Under the pieces are notes generated by a model. That model saw only the letters and a program-made list of their open reading frames with translations, was not told where the DNA came from and searched no databases. A stretch of 64,000 bases of DNA from Parvibaculum sp046297875 (lineage in GTDB: Bacteria; Pseudomonadota; Alphaproteobacteria; Parvibaculales; Parvibaculaceae). The DNA is taken from contig NZ_JBKBHD010000001.1 in the NCBI RefSeq assembly GCF_046297875.1, positions 2,232,001-2,296,000 on the forward strand. Direction: 5' to 3'. Every line of letters begins with the position of its first letter. Position 1 is the stretch's first letter. This document shows positions 25,866 to 34,651 of this stretch, piece by piece. The position numbers were made by a program, and so were the translations under genes.

Positions 25866-27256
25866 TTTGTCTTTGTTCTCAGGTGATAGCTCTTCGGGCG
25901 GGTGAGGTGTTCATAGCCGACGCGGGAGAGCGTTGCGCCACGACCGGTATCCTTGACACCGGTCCAGGCAAGGGCAGGGTCGAGATAGTCGCAGCGGTTG
26001 AGGAAGAAGGTGCCGGTGTCGATCCGTTCGCCGATCTTCTCGCCAGCCTCTTCGTCTTCCGTCCAGACGGAAGCGGTGAGACCGAGCGTGCTGTCGTTCA
26101 TCAGGCCGATGGCTTCCTCGTCCGACGTAACCTTCATGATGCCGATGACGGGGCCGAAGGTTTCCTCCCGCATCACGTCCATCTGGTGGTTCACATCGAC
26201 CAGCACCTCGGGTCCGAGATAGGGCGTACCGGCCTTCGAGGCGGGGAAATGCGCCTCGCCGATCAGGGCCTTCGCGCCAGCGCGTTTTGCCTGCTCGATC
26301 TGGCCGCGCACGAAAGTGGCTGCGGAAGCGCGCACCATCGGGCCGATGGTCGTGTCCGGATCGAGGGGGCTGCCGAGCTTGTATTTCTTCGCGAGGTCCG
26401 CGAAGCCTTCTACGAATTCGTCATAGACATCGGCATGGACATAGAGCCGTTCCTTGCCGCAGCAGGACTGGCCGGAATTGAAATAGGCGCCGTCCACCAG
26501 GTTCTCGATGGCGAAGGGCAGGTTGGCATCCGCGCGGACATAGGCCGGGTCCTTGCCGCCAAGTTCGAGGCCGATATCGATGAAGCGGTCGACGGCGGCG
26601 CGGACCACCGCATGGCCGCCCGCAACCGAGCCCGTGAAGACCACATGATCGACGCGCTTGTCGCCGATGGTGCGCTCGGTCATGTCGTGGCTCATATGGA
26701 TGGCCTGGAAGAGACCATCCGGCGCGCCTGCTTTTTCAAAAGCGGTGGCGAAGCGTTCGGCGCAGAGTGGCGTCTGGCCGGAATGTTTCAGGATCACGGC
26801 ATTGCCCGCCATGATGGCCGGGACGACCGAGTTCACGGCGATCAGATAGGGATAGTTCCAGGCGGCGACGGCGAGGACGACGCCCAGCGGTTCGCGGCGC
26901 ACCCAGCGGCGGAAGCCTTCCTTCGGTCCCGCATCGATATCGGCCAGCGCCTCTTCGGCGATCGAGACCATGTAGCGGGCACGCTCCTCGAAGCCGCGCA
27001 GTTCGCCTGCGCCATAGGCGATGGGCCGGCCCATCTGCCAGGCGAGTTCCGGCACGATCTCGTCCTTCATGCCAAGGAACGCCTCGACGAAACGAAGGCA
27101 GAGCGAGGCGCGTTCGGCCAGTGGCACGAATTTCCATGCCGCCTGGGCTGCGTGGGCTGCGCCAAGCGCGCCGTCCACCTCGGCCCAGGTCGCCAGCGGG
27201 CGCTCGGCGTAGACGCTCCCGTCAACCGGAGAAATGACCTTCAATACGTCGCTCAT
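25862..27256 (-). CDS. NAD(P)-dependent aldehyde dehydrogenase
   Basis: A 464-residue aldehyde dehydrogenase. The Rossmann part has AAWNYPYLIAVNSVVPAI, the general base is Glu231 in LELGGKDPAYV, and the catalytic cysteine is Cys265 in SGQSCCGKERLYV. The C-terminal EETFGPVIGIMKV is also family-typical. Start and stop each overlap a neighbour by four bases, so all three operon proteins are translationally coupled. Its position suggests that it acts on an aldehyde formed from a glutamylated amine or an amino alcohol, but this is inference. Confidence 0.9.
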   Translation of the reverse strand: MSDVLKVISPVDGSVYAERPLATWAEVDGALGAAHAAQAAWKFVPLAERASLCLRFVEAFLGMKDEIVPELAWQMGRPIAYGAGELRGFEERARYMVSIAEEALADIDAGPKEGFRRWVRREPLGVVLAVAAWNYPYLIAVNSVVPAIMAGNAVILKHSGQTPLCAERFATAFEKAGAPDGLFQAIHMSHDMTERTIGDKRVDHVVFTGSVAGGHAVVRAAVDRFIDIGLELGGKDPAYVRADANLPFAIENLVDGAYFNSGQSCCGKERLYVHADVYDEFVEGFADLAKKYKLGSPLDPDTTIGPMVRASAATFVRGQIEQAKRAGAKALIGEAHFPASKAGTPYLGPEVLVDVNHQMDVMREETFGPVIGIMKVTSDEEAIGLMNDSTLGLTASVWTEDEEAGEKIGERIDTGTFFLNRCDYLDPALAWTGVKDTGRGATLSRVGYEHLTRPKSYHLRTKTK

Positions 27257-28626
27257 CCTCGCTCAAATCCTCTCATCAGTTCCCAGTCGGTCACGCGGCG
27301 CTCATATTCGTGCTGCTCCCAGCGGCCGGTATGCAGATAGTGTTCGACGACATCCTCGCCGAGTGCGGCGCGCAACGTATCCGATTTTTCAAGTTCCGTA
27401 AGTGCGGCATGAAGGCTCTTCGGCAGCGAGGGAATGCCGGCCGTGCCATAGGCATCGCCGGTGAATTCCGGTTCGAGCTTGAGCTTGTTTTCCACACCTT
27501 CGAGACCTGCCGCGAGCAGGGCCGCATAGGCGAGGTAGGGGTTCAGGTCGGCGCCGCCAACGCGGCATTCGATGCGCAGGCTCTTGCCCGTGCCGCACAT
27601 GCGGAAGCCTGCCGTGCGGTTGTCGTTCGACCAGACGATGTTCGTTGGCGCGAATGAGCCATTCACGAAACGCTTGTAGGAGTTCACCTGCGGCGCGAGG
27701 AAATAGGTCATTTCGCGCGCATGGCGGAGCTGGCCCGCAAGAAACTGCTGGCAGAGTTCCGACATGCCATGGGGCTGTGCCTTGTCATCGAAGAAGAGAG
27801 CGGATTTTGCCTTCTCGTCCCAGAGCGACATGTGGATGTGGCAGGAGGAGCCGGCAAGCTCGTAATTCCACTTCGCCATGAAGGTGATGGCCTTGCCATG
27901 CAGCCAGGCTATTTCCTTGATGCCATTCTTCAGGATCGTGTGGCGGTCGGCCATTTCGAGGGCTTCGGCGTAGCGGATATTGATTTCTTCCTGTCCGGGG
28001 CCCCATTCGCCCTTTGAGTTTTCGACCGGGATGCCCGCGCCCTCAAGCCCGTTGCGGATTGCCCTCATGATCCCTTCTTCCTTGCTGGTCGCAAAGACAT
28101 GGTAGTCCTCGATGTACCAGTTCGGGGTCTTTAACCCGCGATAGTACTTCTCGTGGGCGCTCTCATAGGTTTCGTCGAAGAGATAGAATTCGAGCTCGGA
28201 TGCCGTGAACGCCTTCATCTTCATGGCGGCGACGCGCTTCAGCTGCTTCTTCAGGATGGAGCGCGGCGCATGAGGCACATCCTCGCCGTGGTGGTCCACC
28301 GTATCGCAGATCACCAGCGCCGTGCCGGGCAGCCAGGGGATGCGGCGCAGCGTTGCGAGATCGGGCTTCAGCGCGAAGTCGCCATAACCCTGCGCCCAGC
28401 TTGCCGCCTTGTAACCCGGCACGGGCTCCATATCGGTATCGACGGTCAGCAGGTAGTTGCAGGCATGGGTCTCGTGGACGGCGGTATCGAGGAAATAGGG
28501 GGCTGCCATGCGCTTGCCGACCAGCCGGCCCTGCATGTCGGGCATGGCCATGACCACGGTGTCGATCTCGCCGCTTGTCACGAGATCGGATAGCTGGTCG
28601 AGCGTGAGCAGTCCCTTCATTCTCAA
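27253..28626 (-). CDS. glutamine-synthetase-like ligase, gamma-glutamyl-amine synthetase type
   Basis: A 457-residue member of the glutamine synthetase superfamily of the PuuA/IpuC kind rather than a nitrogen-assimilating GlnA. Metal and substrate segments are ASELEFYLF, GQEEINIRYAEALEMADRH, GSSCHIHMSLWD and NDNRTAGFRM, RIECRVGGADLNPYLA. The N-terminal half starts VVMAMPDMQGRLVGKRM, as in gamma-glutamylpolyamine synthetases. Such enzymes attach glutamate to an amine so that it can be oxidised. It is the first gene of the operon with an aldehyde dehydrogenase and an alcohol dehydrogenase. The amine (polyamine, ethanolamine, isopropylamine or other) cannot be told. Confidence 0.85.
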   Translation of the reverse strand: MRMKGLLTLDQLSDLVTSGEIDTVVMAMPDMQGRLVGKRMAAPYFLDTAVHETHACNYLLTVDTDMEPVPGYKAASWAQGYGDFALKPDLATLRRIPWLPGTALVICDTVDHHGEDVPHAPRSILKKQLKRVAAMKMKAFTASELEFYLFDETYESAHEKYYRGLKTPNWYIEDYHVFATSKEEGIMRAIRNGLEGAGIPVENSKGEWGPGQEEINIRYAEALEMADRHTILKNGIKEIAWLHGKAITFMAKWNYELAGSSCHIHMSLWDEKAKSALFFDDKAQPHGMSELCQQFLAGQLRHAREMTYFLAPQVNSYKRFVNGSFAPTNIVWSNDNRTAGFRMCGTGKSLRIECRVGGADLNPYLAYAALLAAGLEGVENKLKLEPEFTGDAYGTAGIPSLPKSLHAALTELEKSDTLRAALGEDVVEHYLHTGRWEQHEYERRVTDWELMRGFERG

Positions 28627-28758
28627 TATTCCCCGGATGTTGTCGCCAAGAGGTGAGGCGGCAACGAAAGGGCGCCCCGCCAGAAGTTCCCCCGGAGTGT
28701 AGCCGGAGGGACGGGGGAGGCCGCAAGGGGCTTACGTTGCGTCCATCGTGGCCTTTGG

Positions 28759-28798
28759 TTGACGCCCAAGGCGCCAGATCCCAGACTCCACGCGATTC
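28759..28798 (+). promoter_or_regulatory. probable mipZ promoter with two CcrM methylation sites
   Basis: TTGACG (28759-28764) is a good -35, and 17 bases later the -10 position CAGACT overlaps GACTC (28784-28788). A second GANTC, GATTC, lies at 28794-28798. The start codon of mipZ is 36 bases further on. A GANTC overlapping the core promoter is the pattern of GcrA/CcrM-controlled cell-cycle genes. Confidence 0.45.
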
Positions 28799-28834
28799 GA
28801 CCGGGGGCGTTACCGGCGGGAATGGCGGGGCTAC

Positions 28835-29698
28835 ATGACTGAGGGACAGCAGGCGCGATTGTCTGCTCATGTGATCGTTCTTGGCAATGAGAAGGGCGGG
28901 TCGGGCAAGACGACCACCGCCATGCATGTCATTGCCTATCTGCTTCGCGAAGGGTTCCGCGTCGGGTCCATCGACCTTGACGGGCGGCAGCGGTCGTTGA
29001 CCCGCTATGTCGAGAACCGCAAGGCATGGGCCGAGGCGGCAAATGTGAACCTGGTGATGCCGGAACATGCGGTCATCATGAAATCGGCGGCCGCGACGGT
29101 AGCCGAAGCAAATGCGGCCGAAGAGGCGGAACTCGAGGCTACAATGGCGCGGCTTGCGGCAGCCAACGATTTTCTGGTGATCGACTGCCCCGGCAGCGAC
29201 AGCAATCTTTCGCGGCTTGGCCATGCCCGGGCCGATACGCTGATCACGCCGATGAATGACAGTTTCGTCGATTTTGACCTGCTGGGCCGGGTCGATCCGC
29301 AGACCTACCGGATCAAGGGGCCAAGCGTTTACAGCGAAATGGTATGGGAAAGCCGCAAGTGTCGCGCCGTGCGCGACGGCGGCGAAATTGACTGGGTGGT
29401 GGTGCGCAACCGGCTCTCGCATCTCGATGCGAAAAACAAGCGCCGCGTGGAAGCGGTGCTGGAGGCGCTGGCCTCACGCATCGGCTTTCGGATCGGGCCG
29501 GGCTTCGGCGAGCGCGTCATTTTCCGCGAGATGTTTCCATCAGGTCTGACCTTGCTTGATCTGAGGGAAGAGGGGGTCGATACCCAGATGTCCATGTCGC
29601 ATGTCGCGGCGCGCGCAGAGGTGCGGGCGCTGGTCGAAGCACTCGAACTTCCTCTGGAGAAGATCAGGTCGGAAGCTGCGGAGGCGGCGCGCGCCTAG
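28835..29698 (+). CDS. mipZ: MipZ, ParA-like division-site positioning ATPase
   Basis: A 287-residue P-loop ATPase of the MipZ branch. The deviant Walker A is NEKGGSGKTTTAMHVI (about residues 18-33), followed by GSIDLDGRQRSLTRYVENR, which is the MipZ signature, and LVIDCPGSDSNLSRLGHARA as Walker B region. In Caulobacter MipZ rides on ParB at the poles and blocks FtsZ assembly, so the ring forms at midcell. It occurs only in alphaproteobacteria that lack MinCD. Its stop overlaps the convergent carboxypeptidase stop by four bases. The promoter region carries GANTC sites. Confidence 0.93.
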   Translation: MTEGQQARLSAHVIVLGNEKGGSGKTTTAMHVIAYLLREGFRVGSIDLDGRQRSLTRYVENRKAWAEAANVNLVMPEHAVIMKSAAATVAEANAAEEAELEATMARLAAANDFLVIDCPGSDSNLSRLGHARADTLITPMNDSFVDFDLLGRVDPQTYRIKGPSVYSEMVWESRKCRAVRDGGEIDWVVVRNRLSHLDAKNKRRVEAVLEALASRIGFRIGPGFGERVIFREMFPSGLTLLDLREEGVDTQMSMSHVAARAEVRALVEALELPLEKIRSEAAEAARA

Positions 29699-31341
29699 CC
29701 GCGGCGGTTATCCCTGCTATCCGGGGTCACGGGCAGCGCCCAGTTGGCCGGGGGTATGGGGATGCACTGGATCGCCTGACGGGCGAGGCGGCCACAGGCG
29801 TTGCGCGCCTGCTGCTCGCCCTCGAAACCGCCAAAACGGGAACGGTAGAGCGTGCGGTTGTCGGCGGTATTGACCGGGATCGTGACGGGCACGGCCTTGC
29901 CGAGTTCTTCAGGCGCCGCGCGCACGGCTTTGCGGATGCTCTCCACCGCATCGGCTTCGCTCGCATAGGCGCCGATCTGGATAACCCAGGAGCCATCGGG
30001 GATGAGCGGATCGCCGTCGCGCCAGTCGCGGGCGAGTTCAGGCTCGGTGCGCGCCGGGTCGTTCATGGCGGAGCGAAGCTGCGCGTCCAGCGTGTTGGCG
30101 GGCGGGGTCGAGGCATTGGCCGGCGTGACCAGGAAGTTGCCGATCTCGCGGCCAGCCTGACGGACAGGGCCTTCGGCGGAGCGGATGGCGGCAACGGCAT
30201 AGGCGGTCACGCTGTCCACTGGTGCCGCAGGCGCCGATTTAGTGACAACCGGCGCTTCGATGGGGCTGGGGGCTGCTGCGACCTCAATCGCCGGAGCGGC
30301 GACAGGAGCGGGGGCGACAGGAGCGGGCACTTCCTGCACTTCAATCGACGAAGCAAGCTGCATAAGCGCGGCGCGATCTTCGGCCGGGACGATGCCGGCA
30401 GGGCGGTCAATCGGCGCCGGTGGGAGAACGGCCGGTGCCGCAGGGCGCTGCGCCGAGGCGACCTGCGTGTTGCCGCGCTTCATGGCGACGGCGCGCGGAT
30501 AGGCGCGGTCCAGAATTTCGATCATGTGATCGTCGCGGCTCTTCGCCTTCTCCCCGCCCATGACGACGCCAACGAGATACTTGTCGTCGCGCTCGACCGT
30601 GGTGGTGAGGTTGAAGCCCGAGGCGTTGGTGTAGCCCGTCTTGAGGCCCGTGGCACCCTGATAGCGGCTGAGCAACCTGTTGTGGTTCTGGATGCGGGCC
30701 TTGCCCCAGGTGAAGTTTTCCGTGCTGAAATAGTGGTAATATTGCGGGAAATCTTCACGCATGCGCATCGCGAGTGTCGCCTGGTCGCGGGCGGTGGTGA
30801 TCTGCTGCTTGTTTGGAAGGCCCGAAGCATTCTTGTAGGTCGTTTTCGACATGCCGAGCGCGCGGGCCTTTTTCGTCATCATCACGGCAAAATTGTCTTC
30901 CGAGCCAGCGATGAAAGCGCCGGTTGCGGAGGCGACGTCGTTGGCGGAGCGGGTGACGAGAGCAAGGATCGCATCTTCGACGCTGATCGTCTGGCCGACG
31001 CCAAGGCCGAGCTTGGATGGCGGCTGGTTCGCGCCGCGCTGGGTCATTGTGATCCGCGATTTCAGCGTTGCTTCGCCCTTTTCGAGCTTCTCGAAAAGCA
31101 GGTAGAGCGTCATGACCTTGGTGAGCGAGGCTGGATAGCGCGGCTCGTCGGCATTTCGGGAATAGAGGACCTGGCCGGTATGCGCATCGATGACGAGCGC
31201 GGCATATTTCGGGTTGGCATGAGCCGGAAGGGCGAGCATGCAGGCCATGAGGGTCAGGCAAAGCGATGCCGCAATGCTGCCAACCCTGCCTTTAAGGTCG
31301 AAGGAAGTGCGCCCAATACTCGCGTGCGCAGGCCCCTGCAT
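29695..31341 (-). CDS. D-alanyl-D-alanine carboxypeptidase with a C-terminal SPOR domain
   Basis: A 548-residue penicillin-binding protein of the DacA/DacF type. A signal peptide with a long basic n-region ends at PAHA; active-site motifs are SLTK (in YPASLTKVMTLYLLF), SAND and KTG (GLKTGYTNASG). A Pro/Ala-rich linker of roughly 150 residues follows, then a SPOR domain (WVIQIGAYASEADAVESIRK through LYRSRFGGFEGEQQARNACG) that binds denuded glycan at division sites. This would target the carboxypeptidase to the septum. The frame is open to 31386, but ATG 31341 sits after a GGGTTAGGG ribosome site. Confidence 0.88.
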   Translation of the reverse strand: MQGPAHASIGRTSFDLKGRVGSIAASLCLTLMACMLALPAHANPKYAALVIDAHTGQVLYSRNADEPRYPASLTKVMTLYLLFEKLEKGEATLKSRITMTQRGANQPPSKLGLGVGQTISVEDAILALVTRSANDVASATGAFIAGSEDNFAVMMTKKARALGMSKTTYKNASGLPNKQQITTARDQATLAMRMREDFPQYYHYFSTENFTWGKARIQNHNRLLSRYQGATGLKTGYTNASGFNLTTTVERDDKYLVGVVMGGEKAKSRDDHMIEILDRAYPRAVAMKRGNTQVASAQRPAAPAVLPPAPIDRPAGIVPAEDRAALMQLASSIEVQEVPAPVAPAPVAAPAIEVAAAPSPIEAPVVTKSAPAAPVDSVTAYAVAAIRSAEGPVRQAGREIGNFLVTPANASTPPANTLDAQLRSAMNDPARTEPELARDWRDGDPLIPDGSWVIQIGAYASEADAVESIRKAVRAAPEELGKAVPVTIPVNTADNRTLYRSRFGGFEGEQQARNACGRLARQAIQCIPIPPANWALPVTPDSRDNRRG

Positions 31342-31771
31342 ATACCCTAACCCCTCTTGCGGGCACGCTTTTCGCCAGCGCACCACCCCGAACGATATTC
31401 CCCGAGAAAACTTTAGCGTCAGAACCTCATTTTGCGAAGACCTTTAGGTGGCAAAATGATGAAATTCCTCTGATTTTCCAAGCATCTCGGTATCACACGA
31501 CGATATATCGAGTGTGTTACCAAAGTATTAACATAGTTAACGAGTGTTAATTTCGTGGTACCCGGCATGGGCGGTGTCCCGGACGGCGCCATGATGGCGC
31601 CGGGCCCTTTCGAGGGCGTCGCCGGCCAGGAAAGAACCGCCGCCGCCGCTCAAGCATTGGCGAATCCAGCTAGGATTGGGCTGGTCTTTGAATTTCGATA
31701 TGGTCGACTATCTAATGGTGGTGCGGCGCGCCGGATCGGACTGGCGGTACGCAAAGGATTGCAGGAACGGA
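31342..31771. other. intergenic region between the carboxypeptidase gene and clpS
   Basis: About 430 bases without a convincing gene. The left 200 bases are AT-rich and hold an imperfect inverted repeat (listed separately) and TTAAC-GAGT-GTTAA. At 31585-31601 GGCGCC-ATGAT-GGCGCC forms a perfect hairpin. It must contain the divergent promoters of the carboxypeptidase gene and of clpS-clpA. Confidence 0.6.
31494..31516. promoter_or_regulatory. inverted repeat in the AT-rich divergent region
   Basis: CACAC (31494-31498), then the perfect palindrome CGATATATCG (31501-31510), then GTGTG (31512-31516). It is 153 bases before the carboxypeptidase start. It looks like a dimeric regulator site, but no known consensus was recognised. 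Confidence 0.4.
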
Positions 31772-32104
31772 ATGTCGGACGACAGGCGGCGCGGTGATGA
31801 GGACGGGGGCGTTGGTACCGGCGTCATCACGAAGACGAAGCCCAAAACGAAGAAGCCCTCGCTCTACAAGGTTCTGCTCCTCAACGACGACTACACTCCG
31901 ATGGAGTTTGTCGTCCATGTGCTGGAGCGGTTCTTCAACAAGGGGCGCGAGGAGGCGACTGTCATCATGCTCCATGTGCATCAGCATGGGGTGGGCATTT
32001 GCGGCCTCTATACCTATGAGGTCGCGGAGACGAAAGTGACGCAGGTGATGGATTTCGCGAGGCAGCACCAGCATCCGCTGCAATGCACGATGGAAAGAGA
32101 ATAG
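31772..32104 (+). CDS. clpS: ClpS adaptor for the ClpAP protease
   Basis: A 110-residue N-end-rule adaptor that hands proteins with bulky N-terminal residues to ClpA. The core begins at about residue 32, with LLNDDYTPMEFVVHVLERFF, whose NDD region and methionine belong to the N-degron pocket, and continues HVHQHGVGICGLYTYEVAE with the conserved His and Cys-containing ClpA-binding face. The first 30 residues are a flexible basic extension. ATG 31772 follows an AGGA ribosome site; the open frame before it is not conserved. clpA starts 51 bases downstream. Confidence 0.93.
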   Translation: MSDDRRRGDEDGGVGTGVITKTKPKTKKPSLYKVLLLNDDYTPMEFVVHVLERFFNKGREEATVIMLHVHQHGVGICGLYTYEVAETKVTQVMDFARQHQHPLQCTMERE

Positions 32105-32155
32105 TTGCGCGTAGAAGCTGTATAGTGGTTCAGCAGAAGAAGGGAAGGTTCGCAC

Positions 32156-34543
32156 GTGCCGACGTTTTCACGCAGTCTGGAAGAGGGCCTTCACCGCGCA
32201 CTGGCGCTCGCCAATGAGCGCCATCACGAATATGCGACGCTGGAGCACCTGCTTCTTTCCCTGATGGACGACCAGGACGCCGCCGCGGTAATGCGGGCCT
32301 GCAATGTCGATATGGACCTGCTGCGCCAGCAGCTCACCAATTATGTAGACAATGAACTGTCGAGCCTCGTGGTCGACAATGGCGAGGACTCGAAGCCGAC
32401 GGCCGGTTTCCAGCGCGTCATCCAGCGTGCGGTGATCCATGTCCAGTCGTCGGGCCGCGAGGAAGTGACGGGCGCCAACGTGCTTGTCGCGATGTTCGCC
32501 GAGCGCGAGAGCCATGCCGCCTATTTCCTGCAGGAGCAGGACATGACGCGCTATGACGCCGTGAACTATATCAGCCACGGCATCGCCAAGCGCGGCGACA
32601 TGAGCGAGACGCGGCCGGTGCGCGGCGCGCAGGAAGAAGTGGAAGGCGGCGGCGAGCGCGGCCGCAAGGAGCGCACGACCGAGGCGCTCGACAACTACTG
32701 CGTGAATCTCAACGAGAAGGCGAAGCAGGGCAAGATCGATCCGCTGATCGGGCGCGAGCGCGAGGTTGAGCGGACGATCCAGATTCTCTGCCGCCGTTCG
32801 AAAAACAATCCGCTTTTCGTGGGTGATCCCGGCGTCGGCAAGACGGCAATCGCCGAAGGGCTGGCGCGCCGCATCGTGAAGGGCGAAGTGCCGGACGTTC
32901 TGAAGAACGCTACGATCTTCTCGCTCGACATGGGCACGCTGCTTGCGGGTACGCGCTATCGCGGCGATTTCGAGGAGCGTATCAAGGCCGTCATCAAGGA
33001 GATCGAGGCCTATCCAGGCGCGGTCATGTTCATCGACGAGATCCATACGGTGATCGGCGCCGGCGCGACGAGCGGCGGGGCAATGGATGCCTCGAACCTG
33101 CTGAAACCTGCGCTGGCAAGCGGCTCGGTGCGCTGCATCGGCTCCACCACCTACAAGGAATATCGCCAGCACTTCGAAAAGGACCGCGCGCTGGTGCGCC
33201 GGTTCCAGAAGATCGACGTGGCCGAGCCTTCGGTGCCGGACACGATCAAGATCATCAAGGGCCTCAAGCCCTATTTCGAGGAGTTCCACAAGGTTCGCTA
33301 TACCAATGATGCGGTGAAGGCGGCGGTGGAGCTGTCGGCGAAATACATGCATGACCGCAAGCTGCCCGACAAGGCGATCGACGTGATCGACGAGGCGGGC
33401 GCCTCGCAGATGCTGCTGCCGGAATCGCGCCGCAAGAAGACTATCGGCGTCACCGAGATCGAATCCGTCATTTCGACGATGGCGCGCATTCCGCCGAAGT
33501 CGGTTTCGAAGAGCGATACGGAGAAGCTGAAGGACCTCGACACGGAGCTGAAGCGCGTCGTGTTCGGGCAGGATCAGGCCATCGAGGCGCTGGCTGCATC
33601 GATCAAGCTTGCGCGGGCGGGCCTGCGCGAAGCGGAAAAGCCCATCGGCTGCTACCTCTTCTCGGGCCCCACGGGCGTCGGCAAGACGGAAGTGGCCCGC
33701 CAGCTTGCCTCAATTCTCGGCGTCGAGATGCTGCGCTTCGACATGTCGGAGTATATGGAGCGGCATACCGTGTCGCGGCTCATCGGCGCGCCGCCCGGCT
33801 ATGTCGGCTTCGATCAGGGCGGGCTGCTTACCGATGGCGTCGACCAGCATCCGCATTGCGTGCTGCTGCTCGACGAAATCGAGAAGGCGCATCCCGATCT
33901 CTTCAATATCCTGCTGCAGGTGATGGATCACGGGAAGCTCACCGACCATAACGGCAAGAAGATCGACTTCCGCAATGTCGTGCTCATCATGACGACCAAT
34001 GCGGGCGCCGCCGATATGGCGAAGCCCACCATCGGTTTCTCGCAGAAGAAGCGGGTGGGCGACGACGAAGACGCTATCAAGCGGCTGTTCACGCCGGAGT
34101 TCCGCAACCGTCTCGATGCCGTGGTGCCGTTCGGTCATCTGCCGAAGGAGGTCATTGCGCAGGTGGTCGAGAAGTTCGTGCTTCAGCTCGAAGCGCAGCT
34201 TGCCGACCGGAACGTAACGATCGCACTCACGCCGGAGGCGAACCAGTGGCTTGCCGAACGCGGCTATGACGAACAGATGGGTGCGCGGCCTCTGGCGCGC
34301 GTCATTCAGGAAAACATCAAGAAGCCGCTGGCAGACGAGGTTCTCTTCGGACGCCTGCTCAAGGGCGGGCATGTGGTGGTGAAAGTTGAGGACGATGCGC
34401 TCGTCTTCGACATTGAACCGGCGCAGCCGAGCAGCTCAAGCGGCGGCGGATCGAAGAAGCCGGGTGTACGCAAACCGAAGGACGGTTCGGGCGGCGGCGA
34501 CGGCGGAAGCACTGTGCCGAAGGTACCGCTTCTCGTGGAGTGA
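32156..34543 (+). CDS. clpA: ClpA, ATPase subunit of the ClpAP protease
   Basis: A 795-residue AAA+ unfoldase. The N-terminal double Clp-N domain (residues 1-150) binds ClpS; two ATPase modules follow with Walker A motifs GDPGVGKT (223-230) and GPTGVGKT (504-511). A loop with PTIGFSQKK provides the IGF tripeptide that docks on ClpP. The C terminus after residue 745 is a Ser/Gly/Lys-rich tail (SSSSGGGSKKPGVRK) not found in E. coli ClpA. The start is GTG 32156, preceded by AAGGGAAGG. Genes for ClpP are not in the window. Confidence 0.95.
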   Translation: MPTFSRSLEEGLHRALALANERHHEYATLEHLLLSLMDDQDAAAVMRACNVDMDLLRQQLTNYVDNELSSLVVDNGEDSKPTAGFQRVIQRAVIHVQSSGREEVTGANVLVAMFAERESHAAYFLQEQDMTRYDAVNYISHGIAKRGDMSETRPVRGAQEEVEGGGERGRKERTTEALDNYCVNLNEKAKQGKIDPLIGREREVERTIQILCRRSKNNPLFVGDPGVGKTAIAEGLARRIVKGEVPDVLKNATIFSLDMGTLLAGTRYRGDFEERIKAVIKEIEAYPGAVMFIDEIHTVIGAGATSGGAMDASNLLKPALASGSVRCIGSTTYKEYRQHFEKDRALVRRFQKIDVAEPSVPDTIKIIKGLKPYFEEFHKVRYTNDAVKAAVELSAKYMHDRKLPDKAIDVIDEAGASQMLLPESRRKKTIGVTEIESVISTMARIPPKSVSKSDTEKLKDLDTELKRVVFGQDQAIEALAASIKLARAGLREAEKPIGCYLFSGPTGVGKTEVARQLASILGVEMLRFDMSEYMERHTVSRLIGAPPGYVGFDQGGLLTDGVDQHPHCVLLLDEIEKAHPDLFNILLQVMDHGKLTDHNGKKIDFRNVVLIMTTNAGAADMAKPTIGFSQKKRVGDDEDAIKRLFTPEFRNRLDAVVPFGHLPKEVIAQVVEKFVLQLEAQLADRNVTIALTPEANQWLAERGYDEQMGARPLARVIQENIKKPLADEVLFGRLLKGGHVVVKVEDDALVFDIEPAQPSSSSGGGSKKPGVRKPKDGSGGGDGGSTVPKVPLLVE

Positions 34544-34578
34544 ATTCGGTCCGCATTGCGCGGACTGGAAGAGACAGA

Positions 34579-34616
34579 GGACGGTCGCGATGGAAACATC
34601 GGTGACCGTCCTTTTT
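34579..34616 (+). terminator. strong terminator after clpA
   Basis: GGACGGTC (34579-34586) pairs with GACCGTCC (34604-34611); inside, CGATG and CATCG close a GAAA tetraloop; five T residues follow. A smaller hairpin, GTCCGC with GCGGAC, lies just before it at 34549-34565. Confidence 0.85.
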
Positions 34617-34651
34617 CTGTGCAAGTGAAACAAGAAAACAGGGAGAGAAGA

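Noticed and set aside
31530..31555. CtrA binding box from three TTAA half-sites
   Set aside because: The half-sites are five and six bases apart, not the seven of the CtrA consensus.
31555..31797. An 80-codon open frame before clpS starting near the GGCGCC hairpin
   Set aside because: It overlaps the clpS start in another frame, has no similarity to a family, and its composition follows the GC-rich background.
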